Shown here: positions 44,997 to 55,699 of the stretch, one piece after another | Numbering within the stretch: the stretch's first letter is position 1 | How the letters are laid out: each line of letters opens with the position of its first letter | Assembly (NCBI GenBank): GCA_002633005.1 | Contig: NMRA01000447.1 | Span: forward strand, 293,117-357,116 | Direction of reading: 5' to 3' | Source of the DNA: Phoronis australis | Lineage: Eukaryota > Phoronida > Phoronidae | DNA: 64,000 nt | Notes under the pieces: generated by a model | Databases searched by the model: none | Told to the model about the DNA's origin: nothing | Seen by the model: only the letters and a program-made list of their open reading frames with translations | Position numbers and translations under genes: made by a program

Positions 44997-47155
44997 ATGG
45001 AGGAATTTCCTTCTTGTACATTTGGTCAATTTTCGTTACATACGTGTGATCGCGGAGGAAATGTGGCCTTCATTAGGTGTGTTAAAGACGTCAGAAGTCA
45101 TCTGAGGTCGTGCAAAGTGCCACAGAAGTTTGAAACTATATCGGAATTACAGCTGATTCTTGCCAGAGCTGGAGATAGGAGGTTGGACTGGCAAACCAAT
45201 GGAAATGCGCCGTTATATATTTTACACATCGACATGAGTTTGGACTTGGTTTTAGACAAAAACTGACGTGCTGTTATCACGAACACACAGAATATTGTCA
45301 GAGGGATAAACCAGGAACAAGCAAAACAGGATCTGATGTCATCTCTCACCCCACACCAAGTTTTGGTTGTAATGGATTTTGCAATGAAGTTCATACCCAT
45401 CAGTTTCCGTGAAGCACAGTCCGACTGGTTTGGTAAAAAGGATGTCATGGCACGTGGCGGCTTGTATCACAAAGAAAGGTGAAAGCCATCAGGTAAAAAT
45501 AAATCCTCAATTAGTATTCAAGGTGTTACAAAGTAATTCTCAGATGTGCTCAATATTAAACAGAAAGCCAGTGATGAACAATGTTGTTGCCTTTACCTCT
45601 TTTTAGTATATTGATTTACTGTAACACTCACAAGATACAGGGAGTGTGCACTTAATATCTAGTCTTTTTCTTGCCATTTCCCAACAAAAGCTTGACAGTG
45701 ATGCATTATTTTTCTCTTAGTAGATTTTGCACACAAGCCTTCATTTTAACTGAAGCCATTTTGTACTTATGGATGATTTTCATATCTTTGTGAAGGGGAA
45801 ATTTCCCCCCTCCCTAGAAATGTTTTGAAGGAGCTACTGATATAATAACCGTGTTGAGACGAACCATGTTTGAAGTTGAGTGGCGTGATTGCGGTTTAGG
45901 TGGTAATAAGATATAATAAGGTAGTTCTTTAAACTAGCTGACCTATTTGACTTACATAATTATTGTATTTCAGGTACATACTTACATCCATACTCTAGAT
46001 GCCTGCAAGCAAGACTTTTTCACTGTTTGCTGTTTAACGCTAGATGTGCTAAGGCAGGTGAAAGCTAGGGATCCACAAATAACGGAAGCTTTCCTACACT
46101 CCGACAATGCCAATTGTTACCATTCAGCCGCCCTTCTGATTCATTTGTTCTACATATCTGGTAACACCGGCATCTCCATTCTGCGTTACGACTTCAGTGA
46201 AAGTCAGAAGGGAAAAGACATCTGTGACAGGAAAATCGCACCCTTGAAGGCCCATGCCAAATACTTCGTCAATGAAGGCAACAACGTTCAAAATGCAGTC
46301 GACCTGAAACATGCGCTAGAGTCTAGAGGAGATGTCAAAGGCTGTTAGGTGTCGTCCTGTAGTGTGAATGCCCCAAAGGTCCTCCCCAAGCACAGTATCC
46401 CAGGGATAAGTTTGCTGACAAACTTTGAGTATTCCGCAGATGGCATTCGAGCATGGAAGGCCCATAGAGTAGGGGAGGGAAAACTTGTCATCAACAAGTC
46501 ATGTAAACTGTTGCCTCTGAAAAGTCTTGACCTTGCAACACTCGAGTGTTTTACAACTCCAAGGGTTGAGTCGGGGCTGGTATCCCGTGAACGTCATTCG
46601 AAGTTCACATGCACACACTATGGGTGCTCGAAATCTTTTCCTACAGATGCTGAGCTAAGTGAGCACTTGGATGTTGGTGCTCATTCATCATCCCTCCAGA
46701 ACGAGACTCAGTTCGACCACATTTCAAGACAATCCGAGATTTCATCCACTACCACAGCTGTATCATCACCTGAGTTGTCCCCCGTTTACGTTATTGATCA
46801 AGTCGCCGCAGGATAGGGCCCTGAAAAGTACTAGAAAAGCGGTCCGCTTCTCTGAGAAGGTAAAGATTTAACCCAGTGATATATTTTCTGAAGGTGAACA
46901 GTCAGGCAGAAAACAACAGCCAGCTGAGGCTGTGAAAAGATGATGCGAGAAGCCAGGAATAAGCAAAGAAAAGTTTTTTCCTCTGAAGAGTGGCTGTCGG
47001 AGTAGCAGATTGCTGGATTTTTTCCCGTATGGTTGTCGCGTTTCGAATCGGAAATATTCAGAATATTGAAGATGCTGATGCTGCTGCTGCCCACGAGTTT
47101 GCCTCAATGAATGAGTTGGAGCTTGAAGTCATGAATGAGTTATCATCATAAACCG
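44997..47155 (+). pseudogene. Broken transposon-type gene with an RNase-H-like core and a C2H2 finger
   Basis: Ordered segments on the + strand form one decayed protein: an N-terminal piece (44997-45263); VLVVMDFAMKFIP and AQSDWFGKK (45353-45440); MSWHVAACITKKG in another frame (45446-45486); a GT-AG intron 45493-45973 (donor gtaaaa, acceptor tatttcag); VHTYIHTLDACKQDFF, HSDNANCYH and YDFSESQKGKDICDR (45974-46345). An in-frame TAG at 46346-46348 is followed by an open stretch with a C2H2 finger, CTHYGCSKSFPTDAELSEH, and after more frameshifts a tail FSSEEWLSESQIAGFF (about 46970-47030). I know this layout as a multi-copy family in marine invertebrate genomes, probably transposon-encoded. At least two frameshifts and one stop make this copy dead. 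Confidence 0.65.
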
Positions 47156-50100
47156 AGGAAATTATGAACATGTTTTAGTTGTTGTCTATTCTTACGATAT
47201 TGTTGTGGTCATCATGATCGTAGCTAGGGCACTGGGGCCCACCCTGGGCGAAATTGGAAAAAAATGGAATATGACGCGAGTTAGGGGCTTCCATGGGGGA
47301 GAGATTTGAGTGGTGGCCGTTTGGGGAAAATAATCCAAGCCACTGATGGTCAACATTGAAATCTTCTGTCACTTTTTACTAGCGTTTTTTGTTTTATGTT
47401 CAGTTTGAGACTGGTAAAGCATACTTTTTACATGATTGATTCTCTTGAAACTACTGAGATTTTTAAAGGAGTGATTATCTAGTTTTGAGAAACGTCTATC
47501 TTAGACATGTGTACTGAGCAAAATAAAAAGACTTTGTGTTTCAGTAGCTCTTGTTTTCTTCAAACAAAATACAGTTTTTTGAAGTGTTGTGTAGAAATGC
47601 ATCATACACTAAACCTAGCATACCTACAAGAAACTGTGCTTTTGAGTCCGCCGCATGAACGGAATTTACATATTGTGAAACTTTTAGCTGGTAAGTCGCA
47701 ACAACACCCAATTGCTTAAATACTGGTTTGGAAAGCCGGTTTCTTGGATATCACTGAAACTATTATGTTTTCAATCGTAAATATCCGTACCTGTTATTTT
47801 TCTGAAATTGCAAATTCCACTGGCGCACTGCCACCATGCTCGGTCGCTTTTGTGTAGTACAAGAAGCATTGCGTGACACTTTGTATGTCCAATAACACGA
47901 CACTTCTGCTCGTATCCACCGTCCTCTTTTCAAGTGTGATATCGAAGATATTGATTAGTTTTAGTATGAACTTTGCTAATAGTTTTAGAAGACTTTTTCA
48001 TGCGCATATACAGGGATTTGACCAGGAGGTCTGAAAATGGACCAGCATGCACTGCAGGCAGTGCGTGGGATTCTTAGTCAGTTACGGTGTTTGAAAACTG
48101 GCCAAGCAATGGGTAATGGGCACCCTTAATAAGAATAAAACCTGCTTCTCTGAAGTATGAGATAGTGATGGGGTTGTATTATTAACTCATAAGTACATTA
48201 AAATTGACTTTTTTGATTTCTGTAATCCTATAACAATTTTTTATTTTTGCACCAGCAAAACTGAAAATCCGCGAAGAAAAAATCTCTCGTACAGCTTCCC
48301 ATGATCTCCTTCGTCACTAATGTACCAAAACGAATGATATTTGTTCTATTTGGCATTTTGGTCGATAGATAATTGCACAATCGAGTAGCGCCTCCTAGAG
48401 TCTTTTAATCAAGCTGACAGTCACAGATTGACAGAAAAGTGTGTAAGTGAGTTATGTAAAAAACTGACTGCACAAAAACTATGAAAGAGACAAGATTTTT
48501 TAATCTTGCGTTGGGCTGAACAAAGACAGCAGTAACAGATGGAAGTAAACTCATGTTCCAAAAAAATCCGATATAGATTTCGGAGAGTGATAAAGATGCG
48601 TAAAAATGGCCTTAATAATAAGCAGTGAAAATGACATTTTTGTAGGCTAAAATGGGAGGACATAAAAAATCAAAAAATACATCCGAACTAGTTTTTCTTG
48701 TACGTTATTCTTTGTTCTTTCTGCTATATAGTTATTTTTTTATGGCGTGAAGGGATGATGTGTTGTTGCTGACAAAAAGTCCCCTACTTCCAAGTACTAT
48801 TATTTGCTATTTTTCGGAAAAAGTACAAAGTGGTCGTAAAAAGGGTTAAAAAAACTCGGAAACTCTTAAAAATTCAGACTCAGGTTTCTTTTGACAAGGC
48901 CAGCTGATATGCTAAGTTTCAAAAAAATTGATTTTGCATATTTAGCCCACCATCTGGTTTTTATATGGAATTGCTCTTAATTTGTTAATATTTTCATCAT
49001 ATTGCGTTTGTTTAGAATGTAACGATTTGAACAGTTCCCACCATTCTTAGCTTTAGAGGTTTCAGCTAGCTATTATGAAATAAATACCATGAAATCCAAC
49101 TTAATAGGCACACACCTGTTATGTCAATTAGTCGTAGTTTTTAAAATTTGAAAAAAGTAATCCCTGGTTTCTTCCGGAATTATGTAATACATGGAAGACG
49201 TTTGGTCACTTGACATTCAGTTGCATTGGCAGAACACAACAGATCAAAAGACGACTGCGATTTTGAACGAGAACTGGACAGTTATTGTGCAGAGAGAGAG
49301 AGAGAGAGAGGAGAGAGGATCCCGGCATCCCACTCAAGTACTGTACTCAGTTGAAGAATCAAACTATAAATTCGATTTCACACTTAACGAAATTTTGTCC
49401 TCTTTCAGGTCGTTTGAACTCGCCCCACGTACACGTGCACGAGCAATGATGCTGACACGTGTGAGTCACAGCCAACTGAACCAAAGGCTGATCAATATTC
49501 CCAAAGTAGACATTTAATCATCACTGGCAAATGTCACAGTAAATCTGGGTCATTCGTATTCACTATTGCAATGGTGGAAGGACCCCACAGTCTTAACACA
49601 GTGCATAAGATTAAGTGTCATAGCACTCAATCTGGGCCGGAGTCGAAGGCCTGGCATCACTCGCCCTAGTACGTAAGCAGCTTGTTCGATACTTGTACAA
49701 TTTGCAAATACACTTACATGTACAAGTGTCGTGTTCTTCATCGAAGCAATGTCTTTGTCTTTGACGTAAAGGACTCCTTGTAATGTGCCGAATAAAGAGT
49801 TGTCCCGACTGAATCGCATGCTATGCTCCTCAAAGTCCTTCTACACTTCCGTGCGGCTCACAAACCGATGGTATTTCTTTGCAGCTTTCAAGTCTTTGAG
49901 AAATTTACACACAAATACTCAATGTGCTATTACTACAACCCCCACAATTGCACCTTTTCATGGCCCCACAGCTCCTCAGTATCGCACTTGGTAAAAACAA
50001 CAACGGTGGAGACGGTCTTTCACCCATTACGTACAACCCCGATAACAGAAAATATATTTTTAATTTTTGCTGACTTATTTCTTAGCAACTGGAATTTTAA

Positions 50101-50174
50101 AAGCGATTAAATCTCTTTAAATATATTAATGAAGTTCGTTTTGACATACATGTACAAGGTTATGGTGACAACTC
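47156..50174 (+). other. Intergenic stretch
   Basis: Only an (AG)n run at 49291-49319 is clear. ORFs at 48421-48663 (-), 49191-49517 (+) and 49550-49819 (-) have no recognisable domain. Confidence 0.5.
49291..49319. repeat. (AG)n microsatellite
   Basis: About 29 bp of AG dinucleotides with one interruption. Confidence 0.9.
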
Positions 50175-50399
50175 TAAGGTTGGTTGGTTATCCTAGAAAT
50201 ATTTTCCACTTAATTACAGTTTTTCGCAATTTTATTAATTACTCGTCCGCTACTACGGAAGTGACGTTTTACGAGGCAAGCATTTCGCGCCAATTTCTTT
50301 TCATATAGTCTGACTGTGAGAGCTGCCGAGTCAGTCATTGTTATGCCTCGGTTGTGTTAAGTTCTGTCGCCGTTTGCTTTCATTTACTAGACAGTCAAC

Positions 50400-51002
50400 A
50401 TGCCACACTGTTGCTGCTTACTGGAATGTACTAATTTTCGGCTCACGCGCGCTTTGGGAGTACCTTTACATCGCTTTCCGATGGATGACACACTTCGCCG
50501 TACTTGGCTCGTTCGTGTTAAAAACGCAGCGTTACCCGTCAACGCAACGTACAAAGCTATGGAAAATTACAGTGTGTTTGGTCAGCACTTTCTGCCCTCC
50601 GGTTACGAAAGGGATTTGTACGCTGAACTGATGAAGGTCCCTGTGAAACCACCCCTGAAGAACGATGCCATTCCGTCTGTGTTAATTCCCGGCAAAGCCC
50701 CGTCGCCACCCCAGAGAAATGCGTTTTTGAAGCGAAAACCCTCGCGAGCTGTGGCCAGTACAGTGACTGGAGCCAGTGGAGGCACTTCATCTACTGTCAC
50801 CCGTGCCTCCGAACGTACCCCAGAGCGTGCAATTACTGTAACCAGTAGTGATTCGCCCTGTGCTGTTTTCTCCAGCCCAGAGCCTCTAAGCAGCCCTGCA
50901 GCGATATTGAGTAGTGGGAGTGATTACAGGCCCAGTTCGACACCCAGTGAAGAGGACAGTTTGTCGTTCAGTGAACTGATCGGTGAGCCAAAATTTGATT
51001 AG
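50400..51002 (+). CDS. THAP zinc-finger protein encoded by the transposon
   Basis: 200 codons, ATG at 50400, stop at 51000-51002. Residues 1-95 form a THAP domain: MPHCCCLLECTNFR, then LHRFPMDDTLRRTWLVRV, ENYSVFGQHFLPSGYERDL and LKNDAIPSVLIPG. The usual VCSxHF cysteine is Phe here (VFGQHF), so the C2CH zinc site may be damaged. Residues 105-190 are Ser/Thr/Pro-rich (TVTGASGGTSS, SSPEPLSSPAAI) and likely disordered. THAP domains bind DNA and occur in several transposase families, so this protein probably recognises the element's own ends (inference). The long open frame suggests a fairly young insertion. Confidence 0.8.
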   Translation: MPHCCCLLECTNFRLTRALGVPLHRFPMDDTLRRTWLVRVKNAALPVNATYKAMENYSVFGQHFLPSGYERDLYAELMKVPVKPPLKNDAIPSVLIPGKAPSPPQRNAFLKRKPSRAVASTVTGASGGTSSTVTRASERTPERAITVTSSDSPCAVFSSPEPLSSPAAILSSGSDYRPSSTPSEEDSLSFSELIGEPKFD

Positions 51003-51084
51003 TTTATTGTGGACTTGTCTATTTAGAAGGGGGCCAGGTGTGTGGCGAGTGAGTCACACGACACGGTGTAAGCAGTTTGGGTGC

Positions 51085-51489
51085 TCAGGTCACCATCCAG
51101 TGGGAGTGTGTCGCGTGACACTCTGGCAAGTGGGACATTTGTTCCTCTGTCCGTGGTATGCCGGATGTCCACTTAACCATGTCCAGTAGTGGCTTGGCCT
51201 CTGAACAGCACAAGCATTCCATTGAGGTAGGCATAACAACGCACACAGTGCATTTGCACCAAGATGTGTCACCACGTCTGTCCTCAGTAGCCGCCTCGTT
51301 TCTCTCAACAGCTGCCTGTGCCTGTGCGTACTCTGCCTCGTTATGCTCGGGCTCAAACATGTACCTACCCACTGAATGTCCGTGAAAAAATTCCTCGTCA
51401 CCGCTGCTGTGAACAAGGTCTCCGTCACTCACACTACTGTCACTGTGATACGGGTCACCGACTCCAGCCATTTTCAGCTTACAACACAC
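51085..51489 (-). CDS. P2X7 C-terminal-like cysteine-rich protein of the transposon
   Basis: 134 codons. The likely start is the Met of MAGVGDPYHSDSSVSDGD at about 51471, since the first Met at 51489 has only five residues before it. An acidic N-terminal half (SSGDEEFFHGHS) is followed by WCKCTVCVVMPTSMECLCCS, the cysteine core of the domain found at the C-terminus of P2X7 receptors and in many stand-alone proteins of invertebrate genomes. It lies tail-to-tail with the THAP gene, 80 bp apart. In known combinations this module acts as a zinc-binding unit; its role in transposition is unknown. Confidence 0.7.
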   Translation of the reverse strand: MCCKLKMAGVGDPYHSDSSVSDGDLVHSSGDEEFFHGHSVGRYMFEPEHNEAEYAQAQAAVERNEAATEDRRGDTSWCKCTVCVVMPTSMECLCCSEAKPLLDMVKWTSGIPRTEEQMSHLPECHATHSHWMVT

Positions 51490-51766
51490 TAAACAATCCC
51501 TAAATCCAAAGTAGTTGAGTTCTCTACTAACCTATCTTGCCGCAGAATACTCGCCGATGGAAAGTGGTGGCGACAATTGTTCAAAAAGCAGCACAAAACA
51601 AAAGTAGAATAGAATAGATTCGCACGGTAAAGTCAACGCAAAACCAAGTGGCGGGAAACGCTTGCCTCCTAAATCGTCACTTCCGGAGTAGCGGACGAGT
51701 AATTAATAAAATTACGAAAAGCTGTAATTAAGTGGAAAATATGTCTAGGATAACCAACCCACCTTA

Positions 51767-54186
51767 TTTTAGCTCAAAATGACATGGAAAAAGGTTGCCT
51801 TCGCCTTTAAGGATTCAGCTTTGTATAGATAGGACTTTCGGTTTATCGGACGTTTTTACTTTGTGAGTATGCGTACGTAAACTTCACGATACCCTCAACT
51901 TCCACTTTTTCATGATACATGGTCTACATGTATGAGTGGTGCACCACAGGGGGGTGGGTAAAAGTAGGCTATAGCCTCCACGTTTTTCAGTGCTGCCCCG
52001 ACCAATGTTATTTCGAAATCTTGAATATACTTCTTCGAGTTTGCAGCTCATTTCTAGGTTTTATCAATAACGAAATTGGTTTAGAATATCATAAACAAAT
52101 GTCACAGCATACCTCAGCACAAGCTAAATTAAATACACATGCACATGTCCCTTGTGTTTGCTCAAAACTAGAACAGAGAATGTCAAACTAATTCCGGGTT
52201 CGATTTCTAGTACAAAGATTTCAGATCCTTGTCCCTGGGTAACTTAATATCAAAATACAAAAGCTTATCTCGACTGTAGCCCACTCTTGATGATAAAAAT
52301 ACTTGTACGTTCAGGGTGAAAAACGGATTAACGATAAACTTGTTTACTTGAGACACCTCTACAATTTAAAACAAGGAACCTGGAAATTCAACTATATCGT
52401 CCCATTCGTATTGATGCGCAAGAGAAATAATAGAGCGGTTGCTTATTGGAATCCATTCGGTACCGAGTAGAGATCACGGCCATTTACTCTACATACCCAA
52501 ATATGGCGATCATCAAGGCGTCTTTTATCGTATTCGCAATATGTAAGTACATGTACCTGTGTAAATGCAGGTAATTTATCAACACACAATTCCACACATT
52601 TATAGCATGGACAATTGAAGTTATAACAGCCTTCAAAAACAGTGGATTTCTATTCGATAGATACTCCGGATGAGCTACATTTTTTCTCATTTATTTGGCT
52701 AAATGTACAGACCTGTATATTATGTCCAACACAACCTTAACGAAACAAGTCATACATGTACATCACTCTCCCAACAAGTGCTGCAGTGGTTAAATTAGAG
52801 GCACATGTAAGTAGGCCCACAAAGCCCACCGTATCACCTTGAGCACTGAACATAACTTACGGTGCTAGGCGCTACGTTCAAATTCCAAACGGTGGTTGGT
52901 TGCGCCTACGTGCGCCTACTACAGCACTGTCCCCAACTTACTTTGAAAACGTGCTTTTCGGTTCCCCAAACTAAATGACATGCCCATTAGAAGTAAGTAA
53001 CGGTCTCCTGTTAGCCATTGTCAAAGAGCAGGCACATGTATTAATCGAAAGCGGAAAAACGAGCCACTGTCATCTCAGATATAAGTTTCCAATAGATATC
53101 CAATCTATTTAAAGAACTCAGTTGGTTAATTGGCTCTTGCTCATGGGCGTTTTGTACGTACACGATTTAAGTATGAAAGCCGTTGTCATACACACGGTTA
53201 ACAGGAGACTGACTGGTGAAATCATTCGTTTTGGCAATAGCAGCATATGTCAATTAACCAAGACTTCCGTATATAATTCTGGACATGAGTCTCCGGTGGG
53301 ACTAATCGATGCGGAATAGACATTGCGCTCAAGCATGTTTTCTGGAGCTCATATGACCTGTACAAGCCTTCGTTCCAACTAGGGCGGCACGTCAACTTTT
53401 CTCCCGACTTCAATCCGACCACGGATACTGCTGACCAATCACATCACGTGATCCAGGAATTGCATGTGGAACGGACGCCATGTTAATGACACTACGCTTT
53501 GGGGGAGACACGAATGTTCCCAAATTGCCCTCAAACCAGTATCAGCCTTATACAATCATAGGCGGATTTTCGGGGGGCGCCCCCAACCCTCTTAGCTGCC
53601 GCAAAAAATGAAACAGGAAGAGCGTTGGGAAATTTTGAGTTTATTAATTACGGCTGAAACAAGACTTAAATGTGTGCAATTTTAGTGTGTCTGGGGGGGA
53701 GGAGTTCAGGTCCAATTTCAAGTGTCAAATTCGGAACACGGCGCAATCGTAACGGAACTTTGGCTAAGTATAGGCTCTCCGGCGATATCTTAGACGACCG
53801 GCAGTGGCGCTTGGCACTAGGACTCCGTTTCCGTCGTTTGCCCCACTGTGCAATGAAGAAAATTACTTCATTTTTTTAAAGAAAATGGAATAAGATTGAT
53901 GACGAAAAAAGAGAAGCTGCTGGTAAGATGTCAATTTTAATGGAACGCTTCGTGAATCACTCAGGAACTCATAATTCTCTCTTTGTCAAACCTTAACTTC
54001 AGACGATTTCCAAAGCAATCGCGTCATTATTGCCAATACAAAGAACGGAATTGGTCTTTTGGGCAATTGAAGACTATTTCAAATACAACAAATTTGTTAC
54101 AAACTGATTGCAAAAATATAAAACATGTAATAAGCATAACAAAAAGAAGGAGGTTTCGCGCGCAAACGCTGTGGACCATAAACAAG
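51767..54186 (+). other. Intergenic stretch
   Basis: Contains a family B repeat (51927-52008) and a C/G-rich repeat end at 53560-53600 (cggggggcgcccccaaccc). No gene recognised. Confidence 0.5.
51927..52008. repeat. Short palindromic repeat family B, diverged unit
   Basis: tgagtggtgcaccacagggg, ggctatagcctcca, ttttcagtgctgccccgacc and a closing caatg follow the family order. Confidence 0.55.
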
Positions 54187-55581
54187 TACCGTATTCGCCG
54201 TAATAACCGCCCATGCCCCTATAAGCCCCCCCCCACGCGTTTTCAGACTTTGCTGAAATAAGCGCCCAGTCCATGAACGTGTACATGCGAACAATGACGT
54301 ACCTACAGTCCTAAAACTCGGCTACAGTAACGTCTTCAATTTATCAAAAAATTTTTGCACGGGTCTTCTAGACCACCAGCGGCACTGCTACGTTTGTATT
54401 TAGCCGTGACAAAGTAACGCAGCGCTTCAAAAAGAACGCAACAGCGTTGCTACGCACTCGCGACGACCGTGTCCCATGGTCTGACCTTTCAGTAGACATA
54501 TCAACTGTCTCATGAACAAAAATAACTCGGTGTTAAACGCACGTGGCCAGGAAGCGCGCGCTACATAACCTGTCATCAAAGACATTAGTTGGGAACTATC
54601 CATTCATGAAGCGGGTAGCATAGCATCGATAAGAAATGAATATTGGAACTAATTTCCGACAATTTCTAATACTATCAACATGTTTGCGTTATTTTTTGAG
54701 ATGGATAGTTTGATTAACCGTAATTGGTGTTATTAAGCCGAATATCCGATAAAATGACAAATGACAGTGAATGCTTACACACCCTTACACCGAAAAATAA
54801 CTGTCAGATAGTTACGTACGCATCCAGCTACACGGCGACTAATATGGGCCTTGCCGAGACAAATGTCGAAAGTTATTAGCACGAGACCGGCAAGTGCTGA
54901 ATGAAACACGCTCTGGTTTAGGTCTACTGCTTGTGCAAATTTCTTTAGACACATCTAGCTAGTTAGATTGCGTGGCTCTGGCCGGAGACGGTCTCTGCTT
55001 TGGCAAATGAACTCTGGTGACACGCACGCGCTCGCTTACTTGCAGACGAACTTCAAAACAAACGTCACGTGACAACAACTTGTGTGTTCGGCCACTGGAA
55101 GACATTTTTCTCGCCGTGTTGCCGATCATACATGTAGATGGCACGATGTTGCACAGATTTATACTTAACCTGCCGTTAATCCAGACTCCACGGGAACTTA
55201 AAAACCTTAGAGACGCTACTTATAAAATTTAATGAGGATTTCAGGTACTTTATCGAAACCATTTTTATTCAAGCATTGAAGTCGCCATATCGAAGACGGC
55301 GATTTCGAAGCAGTCAGTTGGCGAGGTTTCGCCCTGGGATTTCAGCACAATTTTCTGTAAAATGATCGTAATTTAACAGCAAAGTTTGATAGCAATGCAC
55401 CACAGTTTTGTTGAAAGACTTTCATAGATTACATGCGTCACAGAGCGTAAATTTGATGAATCTTAGCTTCCGATTTCACCCGTTTCGGAGACCGGGTTTC
55501 AACCGCCTTGGGTTATAATAAGCGCCCCCCTGAACCGAACTTTTCTAAGCGCCCTGGGCGGTTATTACGGCGAATACGGTA
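54187..55581. mobile_element. 1.4-kb element with 27-bp terminal inverted repeats
   Basis: 54187-54213 reads taccgtattcgccgtaataa then ccgccca; 55555-55581 is its exact reverse complement. Sub-terminal aagcgcccc words are also mirrored (54222-54229 region, 54260 and 55520-55550). Inner ORFs (54959-55144 minus, 55017-55232 plus) match nothing I know, so this is a non-autonomous DNA transposon. The TA at each tip may be the target duplication. Confidence 0.85.
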
Positions 55582-55611
55582 GGCCTCTTAGTATCAATTT
55601 AAGAGGTAAAT

Positions 55612-55690
55612 TGTGGTGGTGCAGTGTTAAAGCACGCGCGCTCAATCCGCCAGAACGTGAGTTCGAGTCTATGGCGCTTGTGGTGTTTCT
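55612..55690 (+). repeat. tRNA-like SINE head
   Basis: tggtgcagtgttaaagcac looks like an RNA polymerase III A box region, and gagttcgagtct (55669-55680) fits a B box (GGTTCGANTCC) with one change, about 50 bp later. The spacing suits a tRNA-derived promoter, but no clean cloverleaf closes, so this is a SINE or tRNA pseudogene, not a working tRNA. Confidence 0.45.
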
Positions 55691-55699
55691 TGTTTGACA

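Larger units (their letters stand above)
50175..51766. mobile_element. 1.6-kb DNA transposon with long TIRs, THAP gene and opposing P2X7-C-like gene
   Basis: Ends are long terminal inverted repeats: left about 50177-50292, right about 51651-51764. Both start aggt(t/g)ggttggttatccta and share cttaattacag, attaattactcgtccgctac, ggaagtgacg and gaggcaagc. Both are flanked by TA, a possible target duplication. Inside, a + strand THAP gene (50400-51002) and a - strand cysteine-rich gene (51489-51085) converge. No DDE transposase is visible, so the copy is either non-autonomous or uses an unrecognised protein. A deleted relative is at 12521-13316. Superfamily left open. Confidence 0.85.

Noticed and set aside
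51158-51503. Plus-strand ORFs over the P2X7-C-like gene
   Set aside because: Shadows of the minus-strand gene, which has the cysteine motif and an acidic N-terminal half.
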